Of a DNA stretch of 64,000 nt, positions 8,861-20,326 are shown one piece after another. Positions within the stretch are counted from its first letter, which is position 1, and every line of letters starts with the position of its first letter. This DNA is from Leucobacter sp. wl10 (GTDB lineage: Bacteria; Actinomycetota; Actinomycetes; Actinomycetales; Microbacteriaceae). The stretch spans positions 1 to 64,000 of the forward strand of contig NZ_KZ983997.1 of NCBI RefSeq assembly GCF_003569785.1, given 5' to 3'. The notes beneath the pieces are model-generated. The model saw nothing but the letters and a program-made list of their open reading frames with translations. It was not told the DNA's origin and ran no database searches. The position numbers were made by a program, and so were the translations under genes.

Positions 8861-9751
8861 ATGACCGAAACACCACCTTCGACCGAACCACTGGTCGAAC
8901 TCAACAACATCAAGATCACGTTCGGCGCGGTCACCGCTCTCCGTGGCGTCAGCATCGACGTTCAGCCGGGGGAGACCTTCGCCCTGCTCGGAGACAACGC
9001 CGCGGGCAAGTCGACGCTGATGAAGGTGCTCACCGGCGTGTACCAGCCGGACTCCGGTTCGATCCGGCTCGACGGCAAGCCGGTCGAATTCCCCACGCCG
9101 GCGGTATCCCGCTCAGCCGGCATCGAGATGGTGTACCAGGACTTCGCGCTGGCGGACAACCTCGACGTGCGGACGAACATCTTCCTCGGCCGGGAACCGC
9201 AGAAGAACATCCTCGGCCCGTTCGTGCGGATCATCGACCGCAAGAGGATGGAGGCTGAGACCAACAAGGTGCTCGAGCGTCTCGACATCCCGATCAACCC
9301 ACGACTCAAGGTGAAGCGCCTCTCAGGCGGGCAGCGGCAGGCCGTCGCGATCGGCCGGGCTCTCGCCTTCGACGCGCGGCTCATCGTCATGGACGAGCCG
9401 ACGGCGAATCTCTCCGTGGCGAAGGTCGACAAGCTGATCGAGGTGACCCAGAAGCTCAAGGATCTGGGAATCGCGGTCATCATCATCACGCACCGTCTCG
9501 ACGAGGCATTCGCCGTCGCGGATCGCTGCGCGGTGATGCGGCAGGGCGAGGTGGTGGGTCGCTTCCGCATGGACGAGATCACGGAGAGCGAGATCGCGCA
9601 CCTGATCTCCCAGGGCACCCTGGAGGGCTACTCCGGGACCGCCGCCGCGATCCCCGACGAGCGACGCAAGATCGGCAGCACCACGGCCCCGAAGGCCGTC
9701 CCGAATGCGACCGAGGCAATCGGTCAGACGACGAACAGGAGCGAGGCGTGA
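8861..9751 (+). CDS. Simple-sugar ABC transporter ATP-binding protein
   Basis: A 296-aa single-domain ATPase. Walker A GDNAAGKST sits near residue 45, the signature LSGGQRQAVAIGRAL in the middle, and Walker B LIVMDEPTANLS follows, with an H-loop in IIITHRLDEAF. The Walker A with DNAAGKST and the signature resemble FrcA-type sugar importers with one nucleotide-binding domain, not the double-domain RbsA. It would energise uptake with the permease and lipoprotein encoded next. A GAGGA at 8852-8856 precedes the ATG. The last 40 residues are a low-complexity tail. Confidence 0.9.
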   Translation: MTETPPSTEPLVELNNIKITFGAVTALRGVSIDVQPGETFALLGDNAAGKSTLMKVLTGVYQPDSGSIRLDGKPVEFPTPAVSRSAGIEMVYQDFALADNLDVRTNIFLGREPQKNILGPFVRIIDRKRMEAETNKVLERLDIPINPRLKVKRLSGGQRQAVAIGRALAFDARLIVMDEPTANLSVAKVDKLIEVTQKLKDLGIAVIIITHRLDEAFAVADRCAVMRQGEVVGRFRMDEITESEIAHLISQGTLEGYSGTAAAIPDERRKIGSTTAPKAVPNATEAIGQTTNRSEA

Positions 9752-10740
9752 GCACGAACACCGTCGCAGTCATGCTGCGCAAGGCGAACCCGGGCGAAGG
9801 CTCACGATCCACCAGATTCAAGCACTTCATCGGCGACTACGGGATACTGGTGATCTTCGCGCTGGTGCTCGTATTCCTCTCGATCGCCGCACCGAACTTC
9901 CTGACCGTCGACAACCTCGTCAATGTCGTGCGGCAGTCCTCGATCATCGGAATCATCGCGCTCGGAATGACGTTCATCATGATCACCGCAGGCATCGATC
10001 TGTCGGTGGGATCCGTCGTCGGCCTCGCGGGTATGGTGTTCGCGATTCTGGCCCCCGCGAGCGGCGGCGCGCTCTGGGTCCCGCTGGTCGCGGGGCTCGG
10101 GGTGGGCCTGCTCGTCGGCTTCGTGAGCGCCGCGCTCGTGGTGTGGGGGAAGATCCTGCCGTTCCTCGCGACTCTTGCCACGATGGCGATTGCCCGCACT
10201 GCTGCCCTCGTGATCACCGACGGCCAGGTGGTCTCCGGGCTCAGCGAGCCGGCCGAGTGGCTCGGTTCCGGTTTCATCGGACCGATCCCCGTTCCGGTGA
10301 TCATCTTCGTCGTCGCGGCCCTGATCTGCGACTTCGTGCTGAGCCGGACGAAGTTCGGGTCGCACGTCTACGCGGTCGGCGGCAATGAGGAGTCCTCGAA
10401 GAAGGTGGGCATTTCGGCGGGTCGCGTGCTCTTCACTGTCTACCTCATCGGAGGAGCTCTCGCCGCGCTCGGCGGACTCGTGCTCACCGCCCGCCTCAAC
10501 GGTGCGGCGCCCACGGCGGGTCTCACCTACGAGCTGCAGGTGATCGCGGCCGTGGTGATCGGCGGTACCAGCCTCTTCGGCGGCGTCGGGACGATCCGCG
10601 GCACCGTGATCGGAGTGCTGCTGCTCGGCGTCGTGATGAACGGTATGAACCTGCTCGGCGTCTCCTCCTACTACCAGCAGGGAGTGCAGGGCCTCATCCT
10701 GGCGCTCGCCGTGCTGCTGAACCGCTGGAAGTCGGACTGA
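9748..10740 (+). CDS. Simple-sugar ABC transporter permease (RbsC/FrcB type)
   Basis: A 330-aa integral membrane protein of the BPD_transp_2 family with about nine to ten helices. It carries the family stretch GMTFIMITAGIDLSVGSVVGLAG and the EAA-like region VIGGTSLFGGVGTIRGTVIGVLL near the C-terminus. It forms the channel for the ATPase at 8861 and the binding lipoprotein at 10806. The GTG start overlaps the upstream stop by 4 nt (GTGA), so the two genes are translationally coupled. Ribose, fructose, xylose, inositol or a sugar acid are all possible ligands. Confidence 0.9.
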   Translation: MSTNTVAVMLRKANPGEGSRSTRFKHFIGDYGILVIFALVLVFLSIAAPNFLTVDNLVNVVRQSSIIGIIALGMTFIMITAGIDLSVGSVVGLAGMVFAILAPASGGALWVPLVAGLGVGLLVGFVSAALVVWGKILPFLATLATMAIARTAALVITDGQVVSGLSEPAEWLGSGFIGPIPVPVIIFVVAALICDFVLSRTKFGSHVYAVGGNEESSKKVGISAGRVLFTVYLIGGALAALGGLVLTARLNGAAPTAGLTYELQVIAAVVIGGTSLFGGVGTIRGTVIGVLLLGVVMNGMNLLGVSSYYQQGVQGLILALAVLLNRWKSD

Positions 10741-10805
10741 TCCGCGGCTCCGCGACCGAATGACCGAAACACACTGAATACACGAATGCACTGAAGGGAA
10801 CCATC

Positions 10806-11774
10806 ATGACAATGCGACGACGCTTTGCCGCCGCGGCCGCACTGATAGCGGCAGGGACACTGACCATCACGGCTTGCGCCGGGGGCAGCTCCGGGCAAGA
10901 GGACCCCGGCGCGGAGGAGTCCTACGACATCGGCGTCGTGGTGCTCGACCTGCAGGACCCCGACCTCGCTCGTATGACCGAGGCCATGGAGAAAACAGCC
11001 GGGGAAGAGGGAGTCACGCTTCGCGTCACCGACTCCAAGAAGGACGTCGCGTCGGAGCTCAACCAGGTCGAGGACCTGATCACCCGCCAGGTCGACGCCG
11101 TGATCCTGCAGCCGCTCGACGGTGAAGCCAGCCAGAACGCGGCCAATCGGGTTATCGACGCGGGCATTCCACTCTTCATATTGTCTACTGAGTTCGCAGA
11201 GGGCGCCGACGTGGGATACGAAAGCTACATCGGCGTCGACGACACTCTCGCGGGTGAGATGCAGGCTGAATACCTCAACAAGATCCTCCCCGAAGGCGGT
11301 GACATCGTCGTCGCGGCCGGTATCTACGGCGCCTCATGGACTGATCGCCGTTTGTCAGGCTTTAACAGCAAGCTCAACGACAATTTCAACATCGTCGCTG
11401 AGTTTCAGGCGAAGGGCAGCCGTGACGAGGCTAAGCGCAACATGGAGGACACCCTCCAGCGCTTCGGCTCCGGTGAGATCGTGGCCTTGGTCGCGAACAA
11501 CGACGAGATGGCCATCGGTGCCGCATCAGCGATCAGGGATGCCGGACGCACGGACGAGTTCAAAGCGGTTGTTGGAGTCGACGGCACACCACCGGCCGTC
11601 GCGGCCATTTTGGCTGGCGACATGACTGCGACCGTTCGTCAAGACTCCGCCGGGCAGGGGGTCGAAGCGGTGAAGGTCGTGCGTTCCTTCCTGCAGGGCG
11701 AGTCGGTTAAAGACCGCTATACCCTTCCATTCACGCTTATCACTGAAGAGAACGCTGCCGAGTTCGAGGAGTAG
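10806..11774 (+). CDS. Sugar-binding lipoprotein of the ABC importer (peripla_BP_4 type)
   Basis: A 322-aa extracytoplasmic solute-binding protein. A charged N-terminus and hydrophobic stretch lead to the lipobox TITAC at residues 20-24, so it is probably membrane anchored by a lipidated cysteine. The body is the LacI/RbsB-like fold: YDIGVVVLDLQDP at the start, QVDAVILQPLDGEA for the hinge, and VVGVDGTPPAVAAILAGDM near the end. It delivers the ligand to the permease encoded upstream. Base composition falls visibly from about 11,140 on, where the codons are less GC-rich than in the first third, suggesting a mosaic origin. Confidence 0.9.
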   Translation: MTMRRRFAAAAALIAAGTLTITACAGGSSGQEDPGAEESYDIGVVVLDLQDPDLARMTEAMEKTAGEEGVTLRVTDSKKDVASELNQVEDLITRQVDAVILQPLDGEASQNAANRVIDAGIPLFILSTEFAEGADVGYESYIGVDDTLAGEMQAEYLNKILPEGGDIVVAAGIYGASWTDRRLSGFNSKLNDNFNIVAEFQAKGSRDEAKRNMEDTLQRFGSGEIVALVANNDEMAIGAASAIRDAGRTDEFKAVVGVDGTPPAVAAILAGDMTATVRQDSAGQGVEAVKVVRSFLQGESVKDRYTLPFTLITEENAAEFEE

Positions 11775-11815
11775 GCGGCTGCAGGCGTCTAAAATTACGA
11801 CAGGAGAACGGCGGC

Positions 11816-14773
11816 ATGCCGAGTATCGAGGACGGATCCGCTGGCGCAGCTCACCTGCTTGACAGGCTCCGCGAGCGCGGCATCGAGGTGGACGACTCAG
11901 CCCGACGGCGGTCCGAGTACTCCTACGACGCATCTAACTACCGCGTCAGGCCTATGGCGGTCGCCTTCCCATCGAGCGTTGAGCAGGTCCGAGAGATCCT
12001 GCGGGGCTGCACCGTGTCCGGTGTTCCCGTGACGACCCGCGGCGGCGGAACCTCCATGGCGGGGAACGCGGTGGGAGACGGCGTCGTCGTGGACCTGTCG
12101 CGGAGCATGAACTCGATCGGGGAGCTCGACGTCGCCTCTCGAACGATCTGGGTCGATGCCGGTGTCGTACTCGGCGACCTCCGCGCTCGAGTCGAGAAGC
12201 TCACCGGTGGAGAGCTGACCTTCGCTCCTGACCCCTCCTCCGTGACCCGCGCTACGATCGGCGGGTCCATCGGCAATGACGCCTGCGGGAACCATTCCGT
12301 CGCGTATGGGAGGATGACGCATCATCTTCAGGAGATCGCACTGGTCACGGCGGACGGCGCCTATCTCCTCGCCGGGAGCGGGGGCGTGTGCGCCGTCGAT
12401 GATCAAGACGACTACTCTGTCTCGCGGGCTGAGCAGCTGAGCACCGAACTGCGGATGCTGGTGCAGAGCAATCTCGCATCGATCCGGATCGAACTGGAGA
12501 CGATTCCCCGCCAGGTCTCCGGCTACCATCTGGGCCGGCTGCTCCCCGAGCATGGTTTCGACGTCGCACGCGCGCTGGCGGGCAGCGAAGGGACCTGTGC
12601 GCTGGTGGTCAGGGCGAAGGTGGGCCTGGTGCCGAAGCCCACTGCTACCGCTCTCCTTTGCCTCGGGTACCGGGACACGGTGGCCTCGGCGCGTGATGTG
12701 ACGGCCATTCTGGAGAGGAGGCCGAGCGCAATCGAGGGGATCGACCTCTCCGTAGTCGACATCATGCGCCATCGCAGAGGGGCGACGACTGTGGACTCCA
12801 TCCCGCAGGGTGCGGCCTTCCTGATGGTGGAGTTCTCGGGGGATACCATCGAGCAGGCCGGTGCGGACTGTGAGAGTCTGCTCGAGACGTTGCGCACGGC
12901 CGGTCGTGTGGTCGGCCACTCCGTCGTCACCGACCCCCAGGAGTGCGCGAAGCTCTGGCGCGTGCGCGAGGATGGCGCCGGCCTCTCCTCCCGACGGGTT
13001 GACGGCGTGCAGACTTGGCCCGGTTGGGAGGATTCGGCGGTGGCGCCTGAGCGGCTCGCTGATTACCTCTCCGAACTGCTGTCGCTGATCGACGCATACG
13101 GGTACACGGCATTCATGTACGGCCACTTCGGTGCTGGCTGCATCCACATGCGAGTGGACTACGACCTGCGCAGCCCGTCCGGACAGCGGGCGTTCGAGGA
13201 CTTCACGCGGGAGGCAGCCGCGCTTGTCGTATCGCACGGCGGCTCGCTCTCCGGCGAGCACGGTGATGGGAGGGCCCGAAGCGAGCTGTTGGACGTGATG
13301 TACTCGAGCGAGATGATCGCGCTCTTCCGGGCCTACAAACACGCGTGGGATCCGGAGGGGCTGCTCAACCCCGGAATCATCGTCGACCCGGAACCGTTAT
13401 CCGAGGCGCTCGCCCTCGACGGTGTGCCGAAGCCGGGTCCGACCCCCGGCACGGAGAGCTACATCGTCGAGACGGTGACGCTCGGGCTCTCGATCTCTTC
13501 TGGCTACACGCTTCCGCTGGCCAGTCCGTTCGTCGGCAACGCCCACGCGTGCATCGGCGTGGGAAGGTGTCGAGCGTCGTCGGGCGGGTTCATGTGTCCG
13601 AGCTACCGCGCGTCCAGAGACGAGAAGGACTCCACGCGAGGCCGAGCTCGAGTCCTGCAGGAACTCGTCCGCACGAATGGCAACAGCGTGCGCGGCTGGG
13701 CGAGCCCAGAGATACGAGACGCGCTCGACCTGTGCCTCTCCTGCAAGGCCTGTTCATCGGATTGCCCGACGGGTGTGGACATCGCCGAAGCCAAGTCGCA
13801 ACTCGTGGACGAGCACTACCGGGGCCGGATCCGTCCCTTCACCCACTACTCGATCGGGTGGTTGCCTCGTTGGCTTCCGATACTCACGAGGGTCGCGGCG
13901 ATCGCCAATTTCGGTGCGCGCATTCGAGCCTCCCGGGCTCTTGGCGAGTGGCTGGGCATCAGCGCCAGACGCTGCCTCCCGGCCTTTGCGAGCGCCGGGG
14001 AGATTCGCAGGAGGATGGATGAGGCCGGACTCGTAGAGGGAGCCGACGTGCTGCTCTTCGCCGACAGCTTCACCAAGGCATTCAGACCCGAGGTGATTCC
14101 GGCCGCGGCCCGGATGCTGCGCGACGCTGATCGCTCAGTCGGGTGCTCCCCCGATGCGTGTTGCGGGCTGACCTGGATCTCAACGGGTCAGCGCGACGGG
14201 GCTCGCCGCCGCTTGGAACGGCTGATCCAGCGGTTCGATGATGGGACCGACCGAGACATCGTGGTTCTGGAGCCGAGCTGTGCCGCAACGATCCGCGATG
14301 AGGGTCCGAAGCTCGTCGGGGGAGGTGCTTCACAGCGGGTGGCGGATCGTGTGAGATCGTTTGCGGTGGTCGTCGATGAGGCCATAGAGAGGGGCTGGCG
14401 CCCGAAGGCGGCCCCGCCTGCCGCTGCAGTGCTGCAGACGCACTGTCACGAGTACGCCGTCTTCGGCTCGGGCGCGCAGAAGCGGGTGCTCCAGGCGTGG
14501 GGGGTGTCGGAGGTGGTGGAGTCCTCATCCTGCTGCGGCGTGGCCGGAAACTTCGGTTTCGAGGCGGAGCATTTCGATATGTCGATGAAGGTCGCCGAGC
14601 ATTCGATAGTGCCCGCATTGGAGGCCGCCGACAGCGCGGCTCTCGTGCTCACAGACGGCTTCAGCTGCACCATGCAGGTGGCTCAGATCGATCCACGGCG
14701 TGCGGGCCAGCACCTCGCTATCGCGCTGGACCCGGGGGAGTCTCCCCGAGGTCGACCGAAGGCATCGATGTGA
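11816..14773 (+). CDS. FAD-binding and 4Fe-4S dehydrogenase, D-lactate/2-hydroxyacid dehydrogenase-like fusion
   Basis: A 985-aa membrane-associated type flavoenzyme. Residues about 45-260 form a PCMH-type FAD-binding domain (TRGGGTSMAGNAVG, TIGGSIGNDACGNHS). Residues 270-530 are the FAD-oxidase C domain with the hallmark GHFGAGCIHMR and SGEHGDGRA. Residues 580-650 carry two 4Fe-4S cysteine sets (CIGVGRC..CPSYRA and CLSCKACSSDCPTG). The end has two CCG-type heterodisulfide-reductase modules (CCGLTW, SSCCGVAGNFG). Similar proteins oxidise D-lactate, D-2-hydroxyglutarate or glycolate and feed electrons to quinones. It fits as the sink for a hydroxyacid made by this cluster. AGGAG lies upstream of the ATG. 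Confidence 0.88.
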   Translation: MPSIEDGSAGAAHLLDRLRERGIEVDDSARRRSEYSYDASNYRVRPMAVAFPSSVEQVREILRGCTVSGVPVTTRGGGTSMAGNAVGDGVVVDLSRSMNSIGELDVASRTIWVDAGVVLGDLRARVEKLTGGELTFAPDPSSVTRATIGGSIGNDACGNHSVAYGRMTHHLQEIALVTADGAYLLAGSGGVCAVDDQDDYSVSRAEQLSTELRMLVQSNLASIRIELETIPRQVSGYHLGRLLPEHGFDVARALAGSEGTCALVVRAKVGLVPKPTATALLCLGYRDTVASARDVTAILERRPSAIEGIDLSVVDIMRHRRGATTVDSIPQGAAFLMVEFSGDTIEQAGADCESLLETLRTAGRVVGHSVVTDPQECAKLWRVREDGAGLSSRRVDGVQTWPGWEDSAVAPERLADYLSELLSLIDAYGYTAFMYGHFGAGCIHMRVDYDLRSPSGQRAFEDFTREAAALVVSHGGSLSGEHGDGRARSELLDVMYSSEMIALFRAYKHAWDPEGLLNPGIIVDPEPLSEALALDGVPKPGPTPGTESYIVETVTLGLSISSGYTLPLASPFVGNAHACIGVGRCRASSGGFMCPSYRASRDEKDSTRGRARVLQELVRTNGNSVRGWASPEIRDALDLCLSCKACSSDCPTGVDIAEAKSQLVDEHYRGRIRPFTHYSIGWLPRWLPILTRVAAIANFGARIRASRALGEWLGISARRCLPAFASAGEIRRRMDEAGLVEGADVLLFADSFTKAFRPEVIPAAARMLRDADRSVGCSPDACCGLTWISTGQRDGARRRLERLIQRFDDGTDRDIVVLEPSCAATIRDEGPKLVGGGASQRVADRVRSFAVVVDEAIERGWRPKAAPPAAAVLQTHCHEYAVFGSGAQKRVLQAWGVSEVVESSSCCGVAGNFGFEAEHFDMSMKVAEHSIVPALEAADSAALVLTDGFSCTMQVAQIDPRRAGQHLAIALDPGESPRGRPKASM

Positions 14774-14779
14774 TAAACT
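14752..14779 (+). promoter_or_regulatory. Candidate rpsD promoter
   Basis: TCGACC (14752-14757) and TAAACT (14774-14779) are spaced by 16 nt, each matching 4 of 6 consensus positions. They overlap the end of the flavoenzyme gene and leave a leader of about 200 nt before rpsD. S4 often controls its own mRNA, but no specific S4 site can be recognised. Confidence 0.35.
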
Positions 14780-14985
14780 AATCGCTGGCCAACATCGCTC
14801 CTGCCGCAGGCTGCAGGCGGGAAGCGCATGGCAGGCGCCCTGTAGCCGGGTTTCTGCAGTGGTCGTTCCCTCACCGAAGAACGGTGCGCTGCGTCGCGTG
14901 CATGACTCGTTCATGCGGGCGCAGCCTGGCCGAGAGAACACGCGGCTCGATCCCGATCCGCAATCAGAAACCCGAAAGGACCCAC

Positions 14986-15615
14986 GTGTCGACCACGTCG
15001 CGTACCCGCTCCAAGACCCGCCTGAGCCGCTCGCTCGGGATCGCCCTCACACCGAAGGCCGCGCGCTACCTCGAGAAGCGCCCCTACGGCCCCGGCCAGC
15101 ACGGCCGCACCAAGCGCAAGAGCGACAGCGACTACGCGGTGCGCCTGCGCGAGAAGCAGCGCCTGCGGGCGCAGTACGGCATCCGCGAGAAGCAGCTGCA
15201 GATCGCGTTCAGCGAGGCGCGCCGCCAGGACGGCCTGACCGGTGAGAACCTGGTCGAGCTGCTCGAGATGCGCCTCGACGCGCTCGTGCTGCGCGCCGGC
15301 TTCGCCCGCACCACCGCGCAGGCCCGTCAGCTCGTCGTGCACCGCCACATCCTCGTCGACGGCAAGATCGTCGACCGCCCCTCATTCCGCGTGAAGCCGG
15401 GCCAGCTCATCCACGTCAAGGAGCGCTCGGAGGGCCTCGAGCCCTTCCAGGTCGCCGCTGCCGGCGGTCACGCCGAGGTGCTGCCGAACGTTCCCGGTTA
15501 CCTGGAGGTCGAGCTCGACAAGCTCCAGGCCCGCCTGGTCCGTCGTCCGAAGCGCGCCGAGGTCCCCGTGACCTGCGAGGTGCAGCTCGTGGTCGAGTAC
15601 TACTCGGGCCGCTGA
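14986..15615 (+). CDS. rpsD: 30S ribosomal protein S4
   Basis: A 209-aa protein. RPYGPGQHGRTKRK lies in the N-terminal domain, then the SDYAVRLREKQRLRAQYGI stretch, and the S4 RNA-binding domain at MRLDALVLRAGFARTTAQARQLVVHRHI. The C-terminus VVEYYSGR is typical. It binds 16S rRNA and nucleates the 30S body. The N-terminal zinc-binding cysteines of some S4 proteins are absent, as in other Micrococcales. The start is GTG 14986 with GAAAGGA at 14974-14980. The gene is alone here, away from the alpha operon, and ends in a strong hairpin. Confidence 0.97.
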   Translation: MSTTSRTRSKTRLSRSLGIALTPKAARYLEKRPYGPGQHGRTKRKSDSDYAVRLREKQRLRAQYGIREKQLQIAFSEARRQDGLTGENLVELLEMRLDALVLRAGFARTTAQARQLVVHRHILVDGKIVDRPSFRVKPGQLIHVKERSEGLEPFQVAAAGGHAEVLPNVPGYLEVELDKLQARLVRRPKRAEVPVTCEVQLVVEYYSGR

Positions 15616-15628
15616 GCGCCCGAGCGCT

Positions 15629-15676
15629 GCAGAGGGGCGCCGCAATCCGCGCGATCGGGTTGCGGCGCCCCTCTGC
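15629..15676 (+). terminator. rpsD terminator
   Basis: A perfect 17-bp inverted repeat (arms 15629-15645 and 15660-15676, 14-nt loop) starts 13 nt after the rpsD stop. The stem is GC-rich with no long T-run. Confidence 0.8.
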
Positions 15677-15780
15677 GTTCGGGGAGCGCCTGAGAGCCGG
15701 TCAGGGGCTACCGCTAAGCTTGGGGGAGGCTTCCCGCGCGGCCCGTCCGCCGTGCCCGAACGAACGTGGAGGAATCTGAC

Positions 15781-16014
15781 ATGCGTAGACTGCTGTGGCT
15801 CTTGGCCGGTGCGGTACTGGGCTTCATCGCGGCCCACTTCGTGGACCAGACGCCTGAGGGGCGTCGCTTCTTCGCCCGCGTGAACCGGGGCGTCGCGGAG
15901 TTCAACCGCGCCTTCTCGACGGGCTATCACGAGGTCGAGCAGGCCGCCGAGGATCTGGTCGACGACGTCGAGGAGGCGTTGCAGAAGCTGCGCGACAGGG
16001 ACGGCGCGAGCTGA
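15781..16014 (+). CDS. Small YtxH-like membrane protein
   Basis: A 77-aa protein with one N-terminal membrane segment (residues 4-20, LLWLLAGAVLGFIAAHF) and a charged, probably helical tail rich in Glu/Asp (EQAAEDLVDDVEEALQKL). GGAGGA lies 8 nt before the ATG. It sits between rpsD and alaS, where many Microbacteriaceae appear to keep a small protein of this type. No enzymatic motif is visible and the function is unknown. Confidence 0.75.
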   Translation: MRRLLWLLAGAVLGFIAAHFVDQTPEGRRFFARVNRGVAEFNRAFSTGYHEVEQAAEDLVDDVEEALQKLRDRDGAS

Positions 16015-16071
16015 CCCGCCCGTCCCGCACTCCCGCCGCCCCGACACCGACCTCAGAAAGACGCCCCACGG

Positions 16072-18740
<2,669 letters not shown>

Positions 18741-18741
<1 letters not shown>

Positions 18742-19235
18742 TGCGCAGCGGCGTGCGGCTCGGAGTCGACGTGGGCAGGGCCCGCATCGGCGTGGCCCGA
18801 AGCGACCCGCACGGCATGCTCGCGACCCCGGTCGAGACCGTGCCGCGCGATCCCGGCGGCGACGCCGACCTGACGCGCATCGCCGAGATCGCGGCGGAGC
18901 TCGAGGTACTCGAGGCCGTGGTGGGGCTGCCGCTGAACCTCAGGGGGGAGCGCACCCCCTCCACCGAGGACGCCGAGCGGTTCGCGCGGCTCTTGGCGGA
19001 GCGCCTCGCGCCGCAGCGGATCGCGGTGAGGCTCGTCGACGAGCGACTATCGACCGTGTCTGCGCAGGGGCACCTGCGGCAGGCCGGCAAGAAGACCAGG
19101 CAGAGCCGATCCGTTATCGATCAGGCGGCCGCGGTGGTGATCCTGCAGCACGCGCTCGACATCGAGCGCTCGCGGGACGAGGCACCGGGCCGAGCGGTCG
19201 AGGCGGAGCGGCCCGAGGAGGAAATCCAGACATGA
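18741..19235 (+). CDS. ruvX: Holliday-junction resolvase-like RNase H-fold protein YqgF/RuvX
   Basis: A 164-aa protein of the YqgF family. It opens with VRLGVDVGRARIGVA, whose first Asp is an RNase H-fold metal ligand. EAVVGLPLNLRGE, VRLVDERLSTVSA (second acidic residue) and VIDQAAAVVIL (third Asp) follow. The family acts in pre-16S rRNA 5' end maturation or as a junction resolvase. The GTG start shares one nucleotide with the alaS stop. The C-terminal 20 residues are a charged tail that overlaps the start of mltG by 4 nt. Confidence 0.92.
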
Positions 19236-20326
19236 ACGCTCGCACACGAGGAGAATCCCGGAGCATCGGAAGGCGGGTCCTCATATCGCTGCTCGTGACG
19301 GTGGTGCTGCTCGGCGGACTCGCCGCGGCCGGCGGCTACCTCTGGGCGCAGTTCGGGGGGCAGATCTCGCAGGCGCTCGGCTGGACGAGCAACGACTACG
19401 AGGGCGGGGGGAAGGGCGAGACCGTCGTCGTGATCACCAAGGGCGAGATCGGCGAGGACATCGCCGCGTCGCTGGCCGAGGCCGACGTCGTGAAGACTCC
19501 CGAGGCCTTCACCGAGCTGCTGCTCGCGAACCCCGACGTGCAGTTCCTTCCCGGCTCGTACCGCCTGAAGCTGCAGATGAGCTCGCAGGCGGCGCTCGAC
19601 GCGTTGCAGGATCCCGCGAACCGCATGGCGTTCACCGCGATGATCCCCGAGGGCAAGACCGTCGACCAGACCCTCGAGATCATCTCGGCGGGCGCCGACA
19701 TTCCGCTCGAGGAGCTGCAGACGGCGGCTCAGGATCCGTCGGCCTACGAGCTGCCGGAGGGGGTCGCCAGCCTCGAGGGCTGGCTGTTCCCCGCCACCTA
19801 TGAGTTCGAGGAGAACACGACCGGTGCCCAGGCGATCTCGCGCCTCGTGCAGGAGCAGAAGGCCGTGCTCGACGAGCTCGGCGTCGCCGTCTCGGACCGC
19901 GAACGGGTGCTCACGATCGCGGCCATGGTGCAGCGGGAGGCCGGTCGGGTCGAGGACTTCGGCAAGGTGTCGCGCGTCATCCAGAACCGCCTCGACCAGG
20001 GCATGAAGCTGCAGATGGACTCCACGGCGCAGTACGGCATGGGGCAGCAGGACGACGGCAGCGTCTGGTCGACCGATGAGGCGCTGGCCGACGACAACCC
20101 GTGGAACACCTACGTGCGCGAGGGCCTGCCCCAGGGGCCGATCGCCAACCCCGGTCGCGACGCGATCGCCGCCGCGGTCAGCCCGGAGGCGGGGGACTGG
20201 CTGTACTTCGTCGCGGTGAACCTCGACACGGGGGAGTCGGTGTTCTCGACGACCGTCGAGGAGCACAACGCCGCCGTCGAGCGGCTGAACCAGTGGTGCG
20301 CCGCGAATCCCGGCAAGGGCTGCTAG
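19232..20326 (+). CDS. mltG: Endolytic peptidoglycan transglycosylase MltG
   Basis: A 364-aa cell-envelope enzyme that cuts nascent glycan strands and acts as a terminator of glycan polymerisation. One N-terminal membrane helix (VLISLLVTVVLLGGLAAAGGY) leaves the bulk outside. The YceG-like domain shows EGWLFPATYEF and the catalytic region LTIAAMVQREAGR, then SRVIQNRLDQGMKLQMDSTAQYG. The ending PIANPGRDAIAAAVSP is also typical. The ATG overlaps the ruvX stop (ATGA). Confidence 0.95.
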   Translation: MNARTRGESRSIGRRVLISLLVTVVLLGGLAAAGGYLWAQFGGQISQALGWTSNDYEGGGKGETVVVITKGEIGEDIAASLAEADVVKTPEAFTELLLANPDVQFLPGSYRLKLQMSSQAALDALQDPANRMAFTAMIPEGKTVDQTLEIISAGADIPLEELQTAAQDPSAYELPEGVASLEGWLFPATYEFEENTTGAQAISRLVQEQKAVLDELGVAVSDRERVLTIAAMVQREAGRVEDFGKVSRVIQNRLDQGMKLQMDSTAQYGMGQQDDGSVWSTDEALADDNPWNTYVREGLPQGPIANPGRDAIAAAVSPEAGDWLYFVAVNLDTGESVFSTTVEEHNAAVERLNQWCAANPGKGC

